DNA of 64,000 nt, from the NCBI GenBank assembly GCA_003243965.1, contig QHBO01000036.1, positions 1-64,000 of the forward strand. The letters run 5' to 3'. Origin of the DNA: Chloroflexota bacterium (GTDB taxonomy: Bacteria > Chloroflexota > Limnocylindria > QHBO01). Positions 9,848 to 18,966 of the stretch are shown here, piece after piece; position 1 is the first letter of the stretch, and every line of letters begins with the position of its first letter. The notes under the pieces were generated by a model. That model was not told the DNA's origin. It ran no database searches and saw only the letters and a program-made list of their open reading frames with translations. Made by a program: the position numbers and the translations under genes.

Positions 9848-10324
9848 GTGCGACTCGCCGACTGGCCTCGGATGCCGTACCTGAATGAAGAGCTGCGGGA
9901 ATGGGTGGCCCTGCAGCTGAAGGCGCTGGGCGTCGAGGAGATCGCGATCTTCGCCCTGGAATGCGGGCCCCAGGATGAGGAGCGCCGCGTCCTGGTCGCC
10001 ACCGATATCGGGCTCTGGGATGGCCTCTACACGCCGCGCGGCTCGACCGCGCGGTACGCGTTGCGGAGCACCCTTCACGCCTGGCAGGCGGTGCGGGGGG
10101 TCCGGCTCGAGGCGGAGACGTTCCGGCTGTGGGCCCTCGAGCACCAGACCCGCTGGCAGATGCGCATCACACGGCCCGCGCTGGAGGTCACGATCGACGA
10201 TCCCCAGCTCGGCGCGGCACTCGCCGACTTTGCGAAGGCGTGCCTGGTGATGGCCGAGCCGGCCGGCTGGCAGGCGCCCGACGACGGCTCCGGCGCAGAG
10301 GCCGGCGAGTCCCTCAGCAGATGA
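9848..10324 (+). CDS. Conserved-looking hypothetical protein, 158 aa
   Basis: GTG 9848 preceded by perfect SD AGGAGGT (9834-9840); opposite strand to flanking queA/tgt. Confidence 0.7.
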   Translation: MRLADWPRMPYLNEELREWVALQLKALGVEEIAIFALECGPQDEERRVLVATDIGLWDGLYTPRGSTARYALRSTLHAWQAVRGVRLEAETFRLWALEHQTRWQMRITRPALEVTIDDPQLGAALADFAKACLVMAEPAGWQAPDDGSGAEAGESLSR

Positions 10325-11375
10325 GCATCGCGTCGCCGAAGCTGAAGAACCGATAGCCCCGCGCCAGCGCGGCGCCGTACACCCTGAGCAGCGCGTCGCG
10401 CGCCTCGAGCGGAGATAGGCTGCCCGAGCGCCACTGCACGAAGGCGGCGACCAGCAGCAGCAGCGAGCTGCGCGGCAGGTGGAAGTTGGTGACCATTCCG
10501 TCGACCGCGGCAAAGGCGTGGGGCGGGGTGATGTAGAGGTCCGTCCAGCCGTGGTCCTGCGCGCTGCGGGCAGCGGTCTCGAGGACGCGCACCGTGGTGG
10601 TTCCCACCGCGATCACCCGTCCGCCGCCGCCGCGGGTGTCGGTCACCAGGCGGCGGGTCGCCTCCCCGACCTCGTACCACTCGCGGTGGATCCGGTGCTC
10701 GTCCACGAATGTGCCCTCCAGCGGGCGGAAGGTGTCAAGCCCGACGTGCAGGGTGACGCTGGCGCGCCGGACCCCGGCTGAGTCGAGGCGAGCCAGCAGA
10801 CCCGCGGTGAAGTGCAGCCCGGCGGTGGGCGCCGCCGCGGAGCCCGGTGTCCGCGCGTAGACCGTCTGGTAGCGGTCAGGGTCGGCAGTGCGGCCGTGGA
10901 TATAGGGCGGCAGCGGCATCTCGCCGGATGTGGCCATCACCGACTCCGGATCCCGGTCGAAACGGACTGCACGGGTGGTATCGGTCAGTCGCTCCCCCAC
11001 CTCGACCCCGTCGCCGGAGGGAAACGTGATCCGCGCGCCGGGTGGCAGACGCCGCGAGGGTCGCACCAGCGCCTCCCAGCGTCGATCACCCATCGCGCGG
11101 AGCAGCAGCACCTCGCCTCGCCCACCGCCGGGACGGGTGCCGCGCAGCCGGGCGGGCAGGACGCGGGTGTCGTTGACCACCAGCAGATCGCCGGGCCGGA
11201 GCTCCGCGGTAATCTCATGAAAGGCTCGGTGCCGGAGCGCGGGCGGCATCGCCCCCGCCTCGAAGTCGGCGACCAGCAGGCGGCTGCTGTCGCGCGGCTC
11301 CGCCGGGGACTGCGCGATCGCGGCGGGCGGCAGCTCGTAGTCGAAGTCGTCGATCCGGAGCCGCCGGCTGCTCAC
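10314..11375 (-). CDS. queA: S-adenosylmethionine:tRNA ribosyltransferase-isomerase
   Basis: DFDYELPPAAIAQSPAEPRDSSRLLV, TAGLHFT, VGTTTVRVLE. Confidence 0.96.
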   Translation of the reverse strand: MSSRRLRIDDFDYELPPAAIAQSPAEPRDSSRLLVADFEAGAMPPALRHRAFHEITAELRPGDLLVVNDTRVLPARLRGTRPGGGRGEVLLLRAMGDRRWEALVRPSRRLPPGARITFPSGDGVEVGERLTDTTRAVRFDRDPESVMATSGEMPLPPYIHGRTADPDRYQTVYARTPGSAAAPTAGLHFTAGLLARLDSAGVRRASVTLHVGLDTFRPLEGTFVDEHRIHREWYEVGEATRRLVTDTRGGGGRVIAVGTTTVRVLETAARSAQDHGWTDLYITPPHAFAAVDGMVTNFHLPRSSLLLLVAAFVQWRSGSLSPLEARDALLRVYGAALARGYRFFSFGDAMLIC

Positions 11376-11416
11376 CGGCAGATGCCCGCCGTGTGGTACC
11401 GCCCGCGGGGTGGCGC

Positions 11417-11445
11417 GCCTCCGGGCCGCCTCGGCGGCCGGAGGC
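11417..11445 (-). terminator. Strong GC stem-loop between NCS2 permease and queA (no clear T-tract)
   Basis: GCCTCCG-g-GCCGCC TC GGCGGC-CGGAGGC inverted repeat immediately 3' of the permease stop. Confidence 0.45.
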
Positions 11446-11457
11446 TATCGCCATCGG

Positions 11458-12858
11458 TCAGACCTTGGGAAGCAGGGGCAGCAGCCACGACTCCGTGAAG
11501 TACACCACGAAGGCCGCCGACACGAGCCACATCAGCGGATGGATCGCCGAGAATCGGCCGCGAATGACCTTGATCAGGACCCAGCTGATGAACCCGGCTC
11601 CGATGCCGACCGTGATGTCGTAGGTGAGCGGCATCAGGATCATCGTCAGCAGCGCCGGCAGGCCCTCGTCGGGATCTGCCACCGGGATGTCGCGGACCAG
11701 GGTGAACATCAGGTATCCGACCAGCACCAGAGCAGGTGCGGTGGCGACCGCCGGCACCAGACCGGCGAGCGGGCTCAGGAAGACCGCGAGCAGGAACAGG
11801 ATGCCGGTCACGATCGAGGTCAGGCCGGTGCGTCCGCCCTCCGCCACGCCCGCGGCGCTCTCGATGTAGGTGGTGTTCGACGAGGTGCCGGCCACGCCGC
11901 CGGCGACGGCTGCCAGTGAGTCGACCAGGAGCACCCGCCCGACGCCGGGAACGCTTCCATCCGGCCGCGAGAGACCCGCCTCGGCAGCGACGCCGGTGAC
12001 GGTCCCGATCGTGTCGAAGAAGTCGGTGAGCATGATCGCGAACACGGTCAGCAGGGCGGCGATGACGCCAAGGTGGACGAAGACGTTGCCGAGGTCGAAG
12101 TGACCCAGCGTCGAGAAGCTCGGGGCGACGCTGAAGGTCGTCGGCAGCTTCTGGACGCCGAAGATCAGCGCGATCGCCGTGGTCACCACGATGCTGATGA
12201 TCAGCGCCGCCCTGATCCTCAGGATCCAGAGCGCGATGGTCAGCGCCAACCCGATGAGAAACACGCCCTGGGCCGCCGTCGTCGGGAACGCCAGGAACAC
12301 TGGAGTCCCCTGCCCGGTCGGGTTGGAGCCGATGAACCCGCCGTTCACCAGCCCGATGAAGAGGATGAACAGGCCGATGCCGACGCCGATCGCGCGCTTG
12401 AGGGCGAGGGGCACCGCGTTCATGATCGCCTCGCGAAGGCCGACGAGCACGAAGACGGTGACGGCCAGTCCCTCGAGGACGATGACGCCCATCGCGCCTG
12501 CCGGTGTCAGCTTCTCCGCGCCGACAAGCGTGAAGGCCACGATCGCGTTGATCCCCAGCCCGGCCGCGAGCGCAAGCGGGTAGTTGGCGATGACCCCCAT
12601 CAGGATCGTCATCAGCCCGGCCACCAGGGCTGTGCCCGCCGCGAGGGCCGTGGCGGTGAAGGCGGGATCGGCATCCTTGAAGCCGGCCCCCAGGATCGAG
12701 GGGTTCAGGAAGATGATGTAGGCCATGACCATGAAGGTCGTGATTCCCGCCCGGATCTCGGTGCCGACCGTCGTGCCGCGCTCTTCGAGTTTGAAATAGC
12801 CCGAGAGGCCGCCCGACGCGCCCCCGCCTGGCTGCTTGGGAACGCTCTCTGCCGCCAT
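11458..12858 (-). CDS. NCS2 family (AzgA/PbuG-like) purine permease
   Basis: GYFKLEERGTTVGTEIRAGITTFMVMAYIIFLNPSIL, multiple TM segments, TSSNTTYIESAAGVAEGGRTGLTS. Confidence 0.92.
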   Translation of the reverse strand: MAAESVPKQPGGGASGGLSGYFKLEERGTTVGTEIRAGITTFMVMAYIIFLNPSILGAGFKDADPAFTATALAAGTALVAGLMTILMGVIANYPLALAAGLGINAIVAFTLVGAEKLTPAGAMGVIVLEGLAVTVFVLVGLREAIMNAVPLALKRAIGVGIGLFILFIGLVNGGFIGSNPTGQGTPVFLAFPTTAAQGVFLIGLALTIALWILRIRAALIISIVVTTAIALIFGVQKLPTTFSVAPSFSTLGHFDLGNVFVHLGVIAALLTVFAIMLTDFFDTIGTVTGVAAEAGLSRPDGSVPGVGRVLLVDSLAAVAGGVAGTSSNTTYIESAAGVAEGGRTGLTSIVTGILFLLAVFLSPLAGLVPAVATAPALVLVGYLMFTLVRDIPVADPDEGLPALLTMILMPLTYDITVGIGAGFISWVLIKVIRGRFSAIHPLMWLVSAAFVVYFTESWLLPLLPKV

Positions 12859-12989
12859 GGGTGAGAGACCCTCCGTGCTCTCGCGTGGCCCGTCCACCGG
12901 ATCGGGACGGTCGCCGGCCCGATCGTATCGCGCGCTGCGCGGAGGCAGTGCCCGTTTCTGCGCGTACGACTCGGCGCCGTCCGCGCGGC

Positions 12990-13205
12990 TCAGCGGCGGA
13001 ACAGGATGGTGGCGATCACGCTCAGGACCACGGACACCACCAGCATGCTGGTGATCGGGATGAAGAGGCTCCCGTTCCTGCCCTCGATGGCGATGTCGCC
13101 CGGCAGGCGCCCGAACGGCAGCCGGATACCGAGGACGCTCGTGACTCCGAGGATGACGATCAGCGTGCCCACCACGATCAGCACCCGCCCCAGGTCAGGA
13201 GACAT
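12990..13205 (-). CDS. DUF2905 family membrane protein
   Basis: 71 aa, two TM; LPFGRLPGDIAIEGRNGSLFIPITSML. Confidence 0.85.
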   Translation of the reverse strand: MSPDLGRVLIVVGTLIVILGVTSVLGIRLPFGRLPGDIAIEGRNGSLFIPITSMLVVSVVLSVIATILFRR

Positions 13206-13211
13206 CGGTCG

Positions 13212-14252
13212 TCAGTCGAACAGTCCGGGCTGGGCGGTCGGAGCCGGCTGACTGGCCGCGAGTCCCAGGTGCTCCCACGCGCGCGAGGTGAGCTGGCGCC
13301 CGCGTGAGGTGCGTGCCAGGAGGCCGATCTGCATCAGGTAGGGCTCGATCACGTCCTCGAGCGTCTCGACCGGCTCCGAGATGGTGGCGGCCATCGTCTG
13401 CAACCCGACGGGACCTCCGGCGTGGTGCTCGGCGATGGCCGTCAGCAGTTGGCGGTCCATGGCGTCGAGGCCCAGGCCATCGATCTCGAGCAGGTCGAGC
13501 GCTTCGGCAGCCAGCCGCGCGGTCACCCGGCCGTCCCGCTCTCCGCGGACCTGCGCGAAATCGCGCACCCGCTTCAGCAGCCGGTTCGCGATGCGTGGCG
13601 TCCCGCGGCTCCGGCCGGCGACGATCTCGGCGGCGTCTGCCTCGAGAGGGACGGCGAGGATCTCCGCGCTCCGGCTGAGGATGCGGACCAGGTCGTCGGG
13701 AGTGTAGTAGTCGAGTCGATAGGTAACACCAAAACGGTCGCGCAGCGGACCGGTGATGCTGCCGACCCGGGTCGTGGCCCCGATGACCGTCACGCGCTCG
13801 ATCTGGAGCCGCACGGTGCGCGCGCCAGGCCCCTTGCCGAGGACCACGTCGAGGGCGAAGTCCTCCATCGCCGGGTAGAGGATCTCCTCTACCGCGTGAC
13901 TTAGCCGGTGGATCTCGTCGATGAACAGCACATCACCCGCCGCAAGGCTGGTCAGCACTGCCGCCAGATCCCCCGCGCGCTCGACAGCCGGGCCGCTGGT
14001 GGTTCGAATCTGGGCCCCCATCTCCGCGGCCACGATGTTTGCCAAGGTGGTCTTCCCGAGTCCGGGCGGGCCGTACAGCAGGATGTGGTCGACCGGCTCG
14101 CCGCGGTGCTGGGCGGCGTCGACCAGGATGGCGAGGTTCTCCTTCACGCGATCCTGGCCGGCGAACTCGTCGAGGCGTCGCGGACGCACCGTGGACTCGA
14201 GCGCGAGCTCCTCGGCCACCGCCTCCGGGATGGCGATCCGCTCGATCGTCAT
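13212..14252 (-). CDS. ruvB: Holliday junction helicase RuvB
   Basis: [37 protein letters not shown]. Confidence 0.97.
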   Translation of the reverse strand: MTIERIAIPEAVAEELALESTVRPRRLDEFAGQDRVKENLAILVDAAQHRGEPVDHILLYGPPGLGKTTLANIVAAEMGAQIRTTSGPAVERAGDLAAVLTSLAAGDVLFIDEIHRLSHAVEEILYPAMEDFALDVVLGKGPGARTVRLQIERVTVIGATTRVGSITGPLRDRFGVTYRLDYYTPDDLVRILSRSAEILAVPLEADAAEIVAGRSRGTPRIANRLLKRVRDFAQVRGERDGRVTARLAAEALDLLEIDGLGLDAMDRQLLTAIAEHHAGGPVGLQTMAATISEPVETLEDVIEPYLMQIGLLARTSRGRQLTSRAWEHLGLAASQPAPTAQPGLFD

Positions 14253-14315
14253 GCGCGGCCGTCCCGTTGGCCGGGCCGCGCGACGGAGACCGCGGAATCG
14301 AACATGTGGCCGATT

Positions 14316-14924
14316 CTACGCGTCCTCCATGGCGCGCAGGTCCTCGGGCGTGTCCACGTCGGCCGCGTGCATCGCCACCGATACGGGCGTCACCAGCTCG
14401 GGGCGTGCCTGGAGGAGGGTGCGCAGCCCCCCGTCTCCGCTGATCTCGTCGACCAGCCACCAGTGGCTGCGCTCGATCAGCACGGGGTGCCCGATGCGGC
14501 CCTGCGCACGCGCGGCAACCACGGGTCGGCTGCCGCGGGCAGCGATCACCGCCGCGATGGCGTTGCCGGGCAGCGTCGGCTGATCTCCCAGGAGCACGAG
14601 CGCGGCGCCGGTTGCCTCCTCGAGCGCCTGAAGCGCGAGCCGCAGCGAGTGGGCCATCCCGCGTTCGGGGTTCGGGTTGCGGATCCAGCGCAGTCGGTGG
14701 GACGGCCGGCCGGCGGGCGGGGTCAGCCAGACTGGCACGACCGCAACCACCGGCTCCAGGCCGGCCTCCAGCGCGATGTCGAGCACGTGCGCGAGGAGTG
14801 GCTTGCCACGCAGGAGAGCCAACTGCTTCGGCGCCCGGAAGCGGCGCGAGCGGCCGGCTGCCAGCACGACGCCGGCGACCGCATCGGGGTGTCCCACGGG
14901 TCCAGGGGCTTGGGGCCGATCCAC
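14316..14924 (-). CDS. MobA/MocA-like nucleotidyltransferase (probable molybdenum cofactor cytidylyltransferase)
   Basis: VVLAAGRSRRFRAPKQLALLRGKPLL, LVLLGDQPTLP, GHPVLIER, DVDTPEDL; divergent from a cluster with a Mo hydroxylase. Confidence 0.8.
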   Translation of the reverse strand: MDRPQAPGPVGHPDAVAGVVLAAGRSRRFRAPKQLALLRGKPLLAHVLDIALEAGLEPVVAVVPVWLTPPAGRPSHRLRWIRNPNPERGMAHSLRLALQALEEATGAALVLLGDQPTLPGNAIAAVIAARGSRPVVAARAQGRIGHPVLIERSHWWLVDEISGDGGLRTLLQARPELVTPVSVAMHAADVDTPEDLRAMEDA

Positions 14925-14928
14925 GCTG

Positions 14929-14936
14929 CCTATACT
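14929..14936. promoter_or_regulatory. Candidate shared bidirectional -10 (CCTATACT: TATACT on +, TATAGG on -)
   Basis: Located between divergent mocA-like and adenosine deaminase genes. Confidence 0.4.
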
Positions 14937-14974
14937 GGCGCGAAACGCTCGCGCCGGAGGGCGATGGAGTCTCG

Positions 14975-15994
14975 GTGGACCTCTTCGACGCGATCCCGAA
15001 GGTCGAGCTGCACTGCCATGTCGAGGGTACGGTGCGGGCCGCCACCGTCCTCGAGCTGGCGCGCAAGAACGGGCGGCCGCTGCCCACGACTGACCCCACC
15101 GAGCTGTACCGCTACCACTCGCTCGACTCGTTTCTCGAGATCTTCTGGCTCGTCCAGTCGCTCATCGCGGACCGCGCGGACTGGGCGCGAGTTGCGCACG
15201 AGTCGCTGCTCGATGGCGCGGAGCACGGCCTCCGTTACCGTGAGACCTTCTTCACGCCGGCACGTCACCTGGCGGGCGGTCAGTCTCTGGCCGAGATCGT
15301 CGCGGGGCTCACCGAGGGCCTCGAGGCGGCGGAGGCCGAAACCGATGTGCGGGGCATGCTGATCTGCGACATCGATCGTGCGTACGGCGGATCGGCGGCC
15401 AATGAGCTGATCGAGCAGCTCGGCGAGCTGCGGCGAGCAGGAGGTGCGGAGCGCGTGATCGGTATCGGGTTGGACTCGACCGAGCGAGGCGTCGACCCTC
15501 GGGAGTTTGCCGACGCCTTCGCCCAGGCCGGACGCCTCGGCCTGCGACGCACCGCCCACGCCGGGGAGGACACCGGGCCGGAGAACATCGCGGTGGCGAT
15601 CGAGGCGCTGGGAATCGAGCGGATCGACCACGGTCTCGCCATCCTGGACGACGCGGCGCTCACCCGACGAGTGGCCGAGGCCCGAACGCCGCTGACGGTG
15701 TGTCCGAACTCGAATGTCGTCATCGCCAACAGGTACACGCGGCTGGAGGACCATCCCTTCCGCCGCATGCGCCGAGCGGGCCTGCTGGCGACCCTCAATA
15801 CTGATGACCCGGCGATGACCGATCTCGACCTCGGACGAGAGTACCGCTCCGTGGCGACCGCGCTGCAGATGCCGTGGCCCGAGATGGCCGCGGTCGCGCT
15901 GGACGGCGTGGAGGCCAGCTGGCTGGAGGAGGTCGACAAACGGTCGATGCGCGCCCGCTTCGAGCGCGAGCTGGCCGCGACGGAGCCGGTGTAG
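14975..15994 (+). CDS. add: Adenosine deaminase family protein
   Basis: PKVELHCHVEGT, HAGED, ERIDHG, LTVCPNSNV, NTDDPAM; GTG start chosen within longer track ORF. Confidence 0.92.
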   Translation: MDLFDAIPKVELHCHVEGTVRAATVLELARKNGRPLPTTDPTELYRYHSLDSFLEIFWLVQSLIADRADWARVAHESLLDGAEHGLRYRETFFTPARHLAGGQSLAEIVAGLTEGLEAAEAETDVRGMLICDIDRAYGGSAANELIEQLGELRRAGGAERVIGIGLDSTERGVDPREFADAFAQAGRLGLRRTAHAGEDTGPENIAVAIEALGIERIDHGLAILDDAALTRRVAEARTPLTVCPNSNVVIANRYTRLEDHPFRRMRRAGLLATLNTDDPAMTDLDLGREYRSVATALQMPWPEMAAVALDGVEASWLEEVDKRSMRARFERELAATEPV

Positions 15995-15997
15995 CAG

Positions 15998-17344
15998 GTG
16001 GTCCCCCCGTGGCCGCCCTTTGCGATCAGGGTCGGTCTGGTCACCCCGCTCGATGCGGGAGGCACGCGATTCGAGCGCGACGCGCTGGTCGAGGTCGACG
16101 ACCACGGTCGCCTGGCGCGGGTCGAGCCATGGTCGTCTGCGAGCTCCCCCGCGAGCGTGGACGACCTTCGTCCGCTGTTCGTGCTTCCCGGGCTGGTCGA
16201 CCTGCACGCCCACCTCCCTCAGCTGCCGAATGCCGGGCTGGGCCAGGGTCTGGACCTGTTGACGTGGCTTGAGCGCTACATCTTCCCGCTCGAGCGCGCG
16301 TTCGATCGCCGCGCTGCGGAGCACCTGGCGCCGCATGCCTTCAGGGCCTTCGCGGCCGCCGGGACGACGACCGTGGTGCTCTACGGCGCCGTGTACGAGG
16401 CGAGCATCGACGCGGCGTTCACGGCGGCGGAGGCGCATGGCATCCGGGCCGTGATCGGCAAGGTGATGATGGATCGGCTGCGCTACGACCCGGCACTCCG
16501 TGATGCCGAGGTGCTCGAGGCAAGCCTGCGGCAGACGCGCGACCTCATCGAGCGCTGGCACGGGCGCGACGGCGGGCGCCTGCAATACGCGGTCACCCCC
16601 CGCTTCGCGGTCAGCTGCTCGGAGGAGCTGCTGCGCGAGTCGGCCGCCCTTGCCGCCGCGACCGGAACCTACTGGCAGACGCACCTCAGCGAGGACCGGG
16701 GCGAGATTGCCGAGGTAAGACGCCTCTTCCCGGCAGCCCTCGACTACACCGATGTCTACGAGCGTGCCGGCGGGCTCGGGGCTCGAAGCCTGTTCGCGCA
16801 TGCCATTCACCTGGGGGATCGAGAGCTTGGGCGGCTGGTCGAGACCGGCAGCCGCGTGGCGCACTGCCCGGCCTCCAACCTGTTCCTGGCCAGCGGCGCG
16901 ATGGACCTGGCCCGGTACCGGGACGCGGGGCTGTGCGTGGGGCTGGGATCCGACATCGCCGGTGGCCCCGATCTCTCGCTGTTCGGGGTGATGCGTGCCG
17001 GGGCGTACACCCAGAGCGGCCTCCGTTCGATGCTCGGCGCGCAGGGAGCGCCGCTGACTCCGCAGGACTGGCTGCGCATCGGCTCGCTCGAGGGGGCCCG
17101 AGCGCTCGGCCTGGAGCGCACCATCGGCTCGGTCCAGGTGGGCAAGGAGGCGGACCTGATCCTGGTAGACCCGGAGGTCACGATGCCGATCCCCGGCCTG
17201 CGCGATGACCAACCCGACGGCGCGCTCGACGACCTATTGAGCCGCCTCATCTTCCGGACGCAGCGCGACATGATCCGCGCGGCGTGGGTCCGCGGCCGGC
17301 GCCTGGATGCCGCTCCTCCCGCACGCAGCCACGTCGATGCCTGA
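15998..17344 (+). CDS. guaD: Guanine deaminase (amidohydrolase family)
   Basis: PGLVDLHAHLPQLPN, LERYIFPLE, HLSED, HCPASNLFLASG, GLGSDIAGG. Confidence 0.88.
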   Translation: MVPPWPPFAIRVGLVTPLDAGGTRFERDALVEVDDHGRLARVEPWSSASSPASVDDLRPLFVLPGLVDLHAHLPQLPNAGLGQGLDLLTWLERYIFPLERAFDRRAAEHLAPHAFRAFAAAGTTTVVLYGAVYEASIDAAFTAAEAHGIRAVIGKVMMDRLRYDPALRDAEVLEASLRQTRDLIERWHGRDGGRLQYAVTPRFAVSCSEELLRESAALAAATGTYWQTHLSEDRGEIAEVRRLFPAALDYTDVYERAGGLGARSLFAHAIHLGDRELGRLVETGSRVAHCPASNLFLASGAMDLARYRDAGLCVGLGSDIAGGPDLSLFGVMRAGAYTQSGLRSMLGAQGAPLTPQDWLRIGSLEGARALGLERTIGSVQVGKEADLILVDPEVTMPIPGLRDDQPDGALDDLLSRLIFRTQRDMIRAAWVRGRRLDAAPPARSHVDA

Positions 17345-18929
17345 AACAGCTGACCTGCTGATCGAGCACGGCACCCTCGTGGACGGGTCGGGTGCGCCGG
17401 GGTTCGCGGGCAGCGTGGCGATCGTCGGCGACCGCCTCCGTATTCTGCGCGAAGCGATGCCCGAGATCGACGCCGGCGTGCGGATCGATGCGACCGGCAG
17501 GGTGGTCGCCCCGGGGTTCATCGACCTCCATTCGCACTCCGGGCTGATGATCCTGGCCGAGCCTCGACACGAGCCGAAGGTGCGCCAGGGGGTGACCACC
17601 GAGGTGATCGGGGTCGACGGCAACTCGTACGCTCCGTTCCTCCGGCCCGAGGATCTCCAGGCTTTCGCCGAGCTGAACGGCGGCCTCGACGGCCGTCCGT
17701 CGATCGACTTCGACTGGGACTCGGTGGCGAGCTACCTGAGCCGCTTCGACGGGCGGGTGGCGGTCAACATCGGATTCCTGATCGGGAACTCGGCGCTGCG
17801 CATCTGCGCGCTCGGCTGGGATGACCTGCCCGCCGACGAGGCGGCCCTCACCCGAATGCGCTCGATGCTCGCTGAGGGGATGGCCGAGGGCGCCCTTGGA
17901 GTGTCCAGCGGGCTCGACTATCCGCCCGGCTCGTACGCCAGCACCGCGGAGCTCGTCGCGCTGACCGCGGAGGCGACACGGCACGGCGGCCTGTATCACA
18001 CCCACGTGCGCTACCCGCTGGGTGACCGTTTCCTCGACCCGTTCCGCGAGGCGATCGAGATCGGGCGCCGGGCCGGCGGGCCGGTGCACATCACCCACTT
18101 CTACCATCGGGCCAGCTACCCCGGCTCACCGGAGCGCATGCTCGAGCTGGTCGACGACGCGCGCGCCGAGGGACTCGACGTCACCTTCGACACCTACCCG
18201 TCCGAATGGGCCAGCACACGGCTGCTGATCCAGTTGCCGCAATGGGTGCAGGCCGGCGGACCCGGGGCGCTTCGAGCGCGCCTGGCCGATGGCGGCATCC
18301 GGGATCGACTGCGCGCCGAGCTCGCGGCCAACGGAGCCGCCTCCGCATCGGGTGGCTGGGCGGACGTGCGCCTCGGCTACCTTGCCAATCCGCGCAACCT
18401 GAGGTGGGAGGGGCGGACCCTCGCCGACCTCATGGAGGAGACCGGCACCGATGCGGTGGACGCCATCTGCGACCTGCTGCTGAGCGACGACCTGCGGGTC
18501 AACCAGGTCACGTCCGGCCCGGAGGCGGAGTCACTCCCCCGCTTCGTGTGCCACCCGATCGGGATGGTCGGCACCGATTCGACCTTCATCGGCGCGAAGC
18601 CGTCGCCGCGCACCTATGGGTCCTTCCCGAGGATTCTGGGCCAGTTCGTGCGGGACGAGGCGCTCCTCTCGCTTGAGGAGGCGGTGCGCAAGATGACCTC
18701 GGCCCCGGCCGCCCGACTCGGCCTGGCAGACCGCGGGCTGCTGCGCGACGGTATGAAGGCGGACGTCGTCGTCTTCGACCCGCAGACCGTCCGGTCGACC
18801 GCCACCTACGACGCGCCGCGCAGCTATCCGCTGGGCATCGAGCAGGTCGTGGTCAACGGCACGCTGGTCATCCACGACGGCCGTCACACCGGCGCGCTCC
18901 CCGGCCGTTCGCTGGGCCGACGACACTGA
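17337..18929 (+). CDS. N-acyl-D-amino-acid deacylase (D-aminoacylase) family amidohydrolase
   Basis: LLIEHGTLVDGSGAPGFAGSVAI, APGFIDLHSHSG, GVSSGLDYPPGSYA. Confidence 0.88.
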   Translation: MPETADLLIEHGTLVDGSGAPGFAGSVAIVGDRLRILREAMPEIDAGVRIDATGRVVAPGFIDLHSHSGLMILAEPRHEPKVRQGVTTEVIGVDGNSYAPFLRPEDLQAFAELNGGLDGRPSIDFDWDSVASYLSRFDGRVAVNIGFLIGNSALRICALGWDDLPADEAALTRMRSMLAEGMAEGALGVSSGLDYPPGSYASTAELVALTAEATRHGGLYHTHVRYPLGDRFLDPFREAIEIGRRAGGPVHITHFYHRASYPGSPERMLELVDDARAEGLDVTFDTYPSEWASTRLLIQLPQWVQAGGPGALRARLADGGIRDRLRAELAANGAASASGGWADVRLGYLANPRNLRWEGRTLADLMEETGTDAVDAICDLLLSDDLRVNQVTSGPEAESLPRFVCHPIGMVGTDSTFIGAKPSPRTYGSFPRILGQFVRDEALLSLEEAVRKMTSAPAARLGLADRGLLRDGMKADVVVFDPQTVRSTATYDAPRSYPLGIEQVVVNGTLVIHDGRHTGALPGRSLGRRH

Positions 18930-18954
18930 GGCTGCCCTGACCCCTGGCGGGTTG

Positions 18955-18960
18955 TAGGAT
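18955..18960 (+). promoter_or_regulatory. Candidate -10 (TAGGAT) 6 nt before xdh large-subunit ATG
   Basis: TAGGAT-cgaacg-ATG; no SD. Confidence 0.35.
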
Positions 18961-18966
18961 CGAACG

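Noticed and set aside
14930-17212. 760-aa minus-strand ORF antisense to add/guaD
   Set aside because: Composition and overlap with two confident deaminases indicate an artefact.
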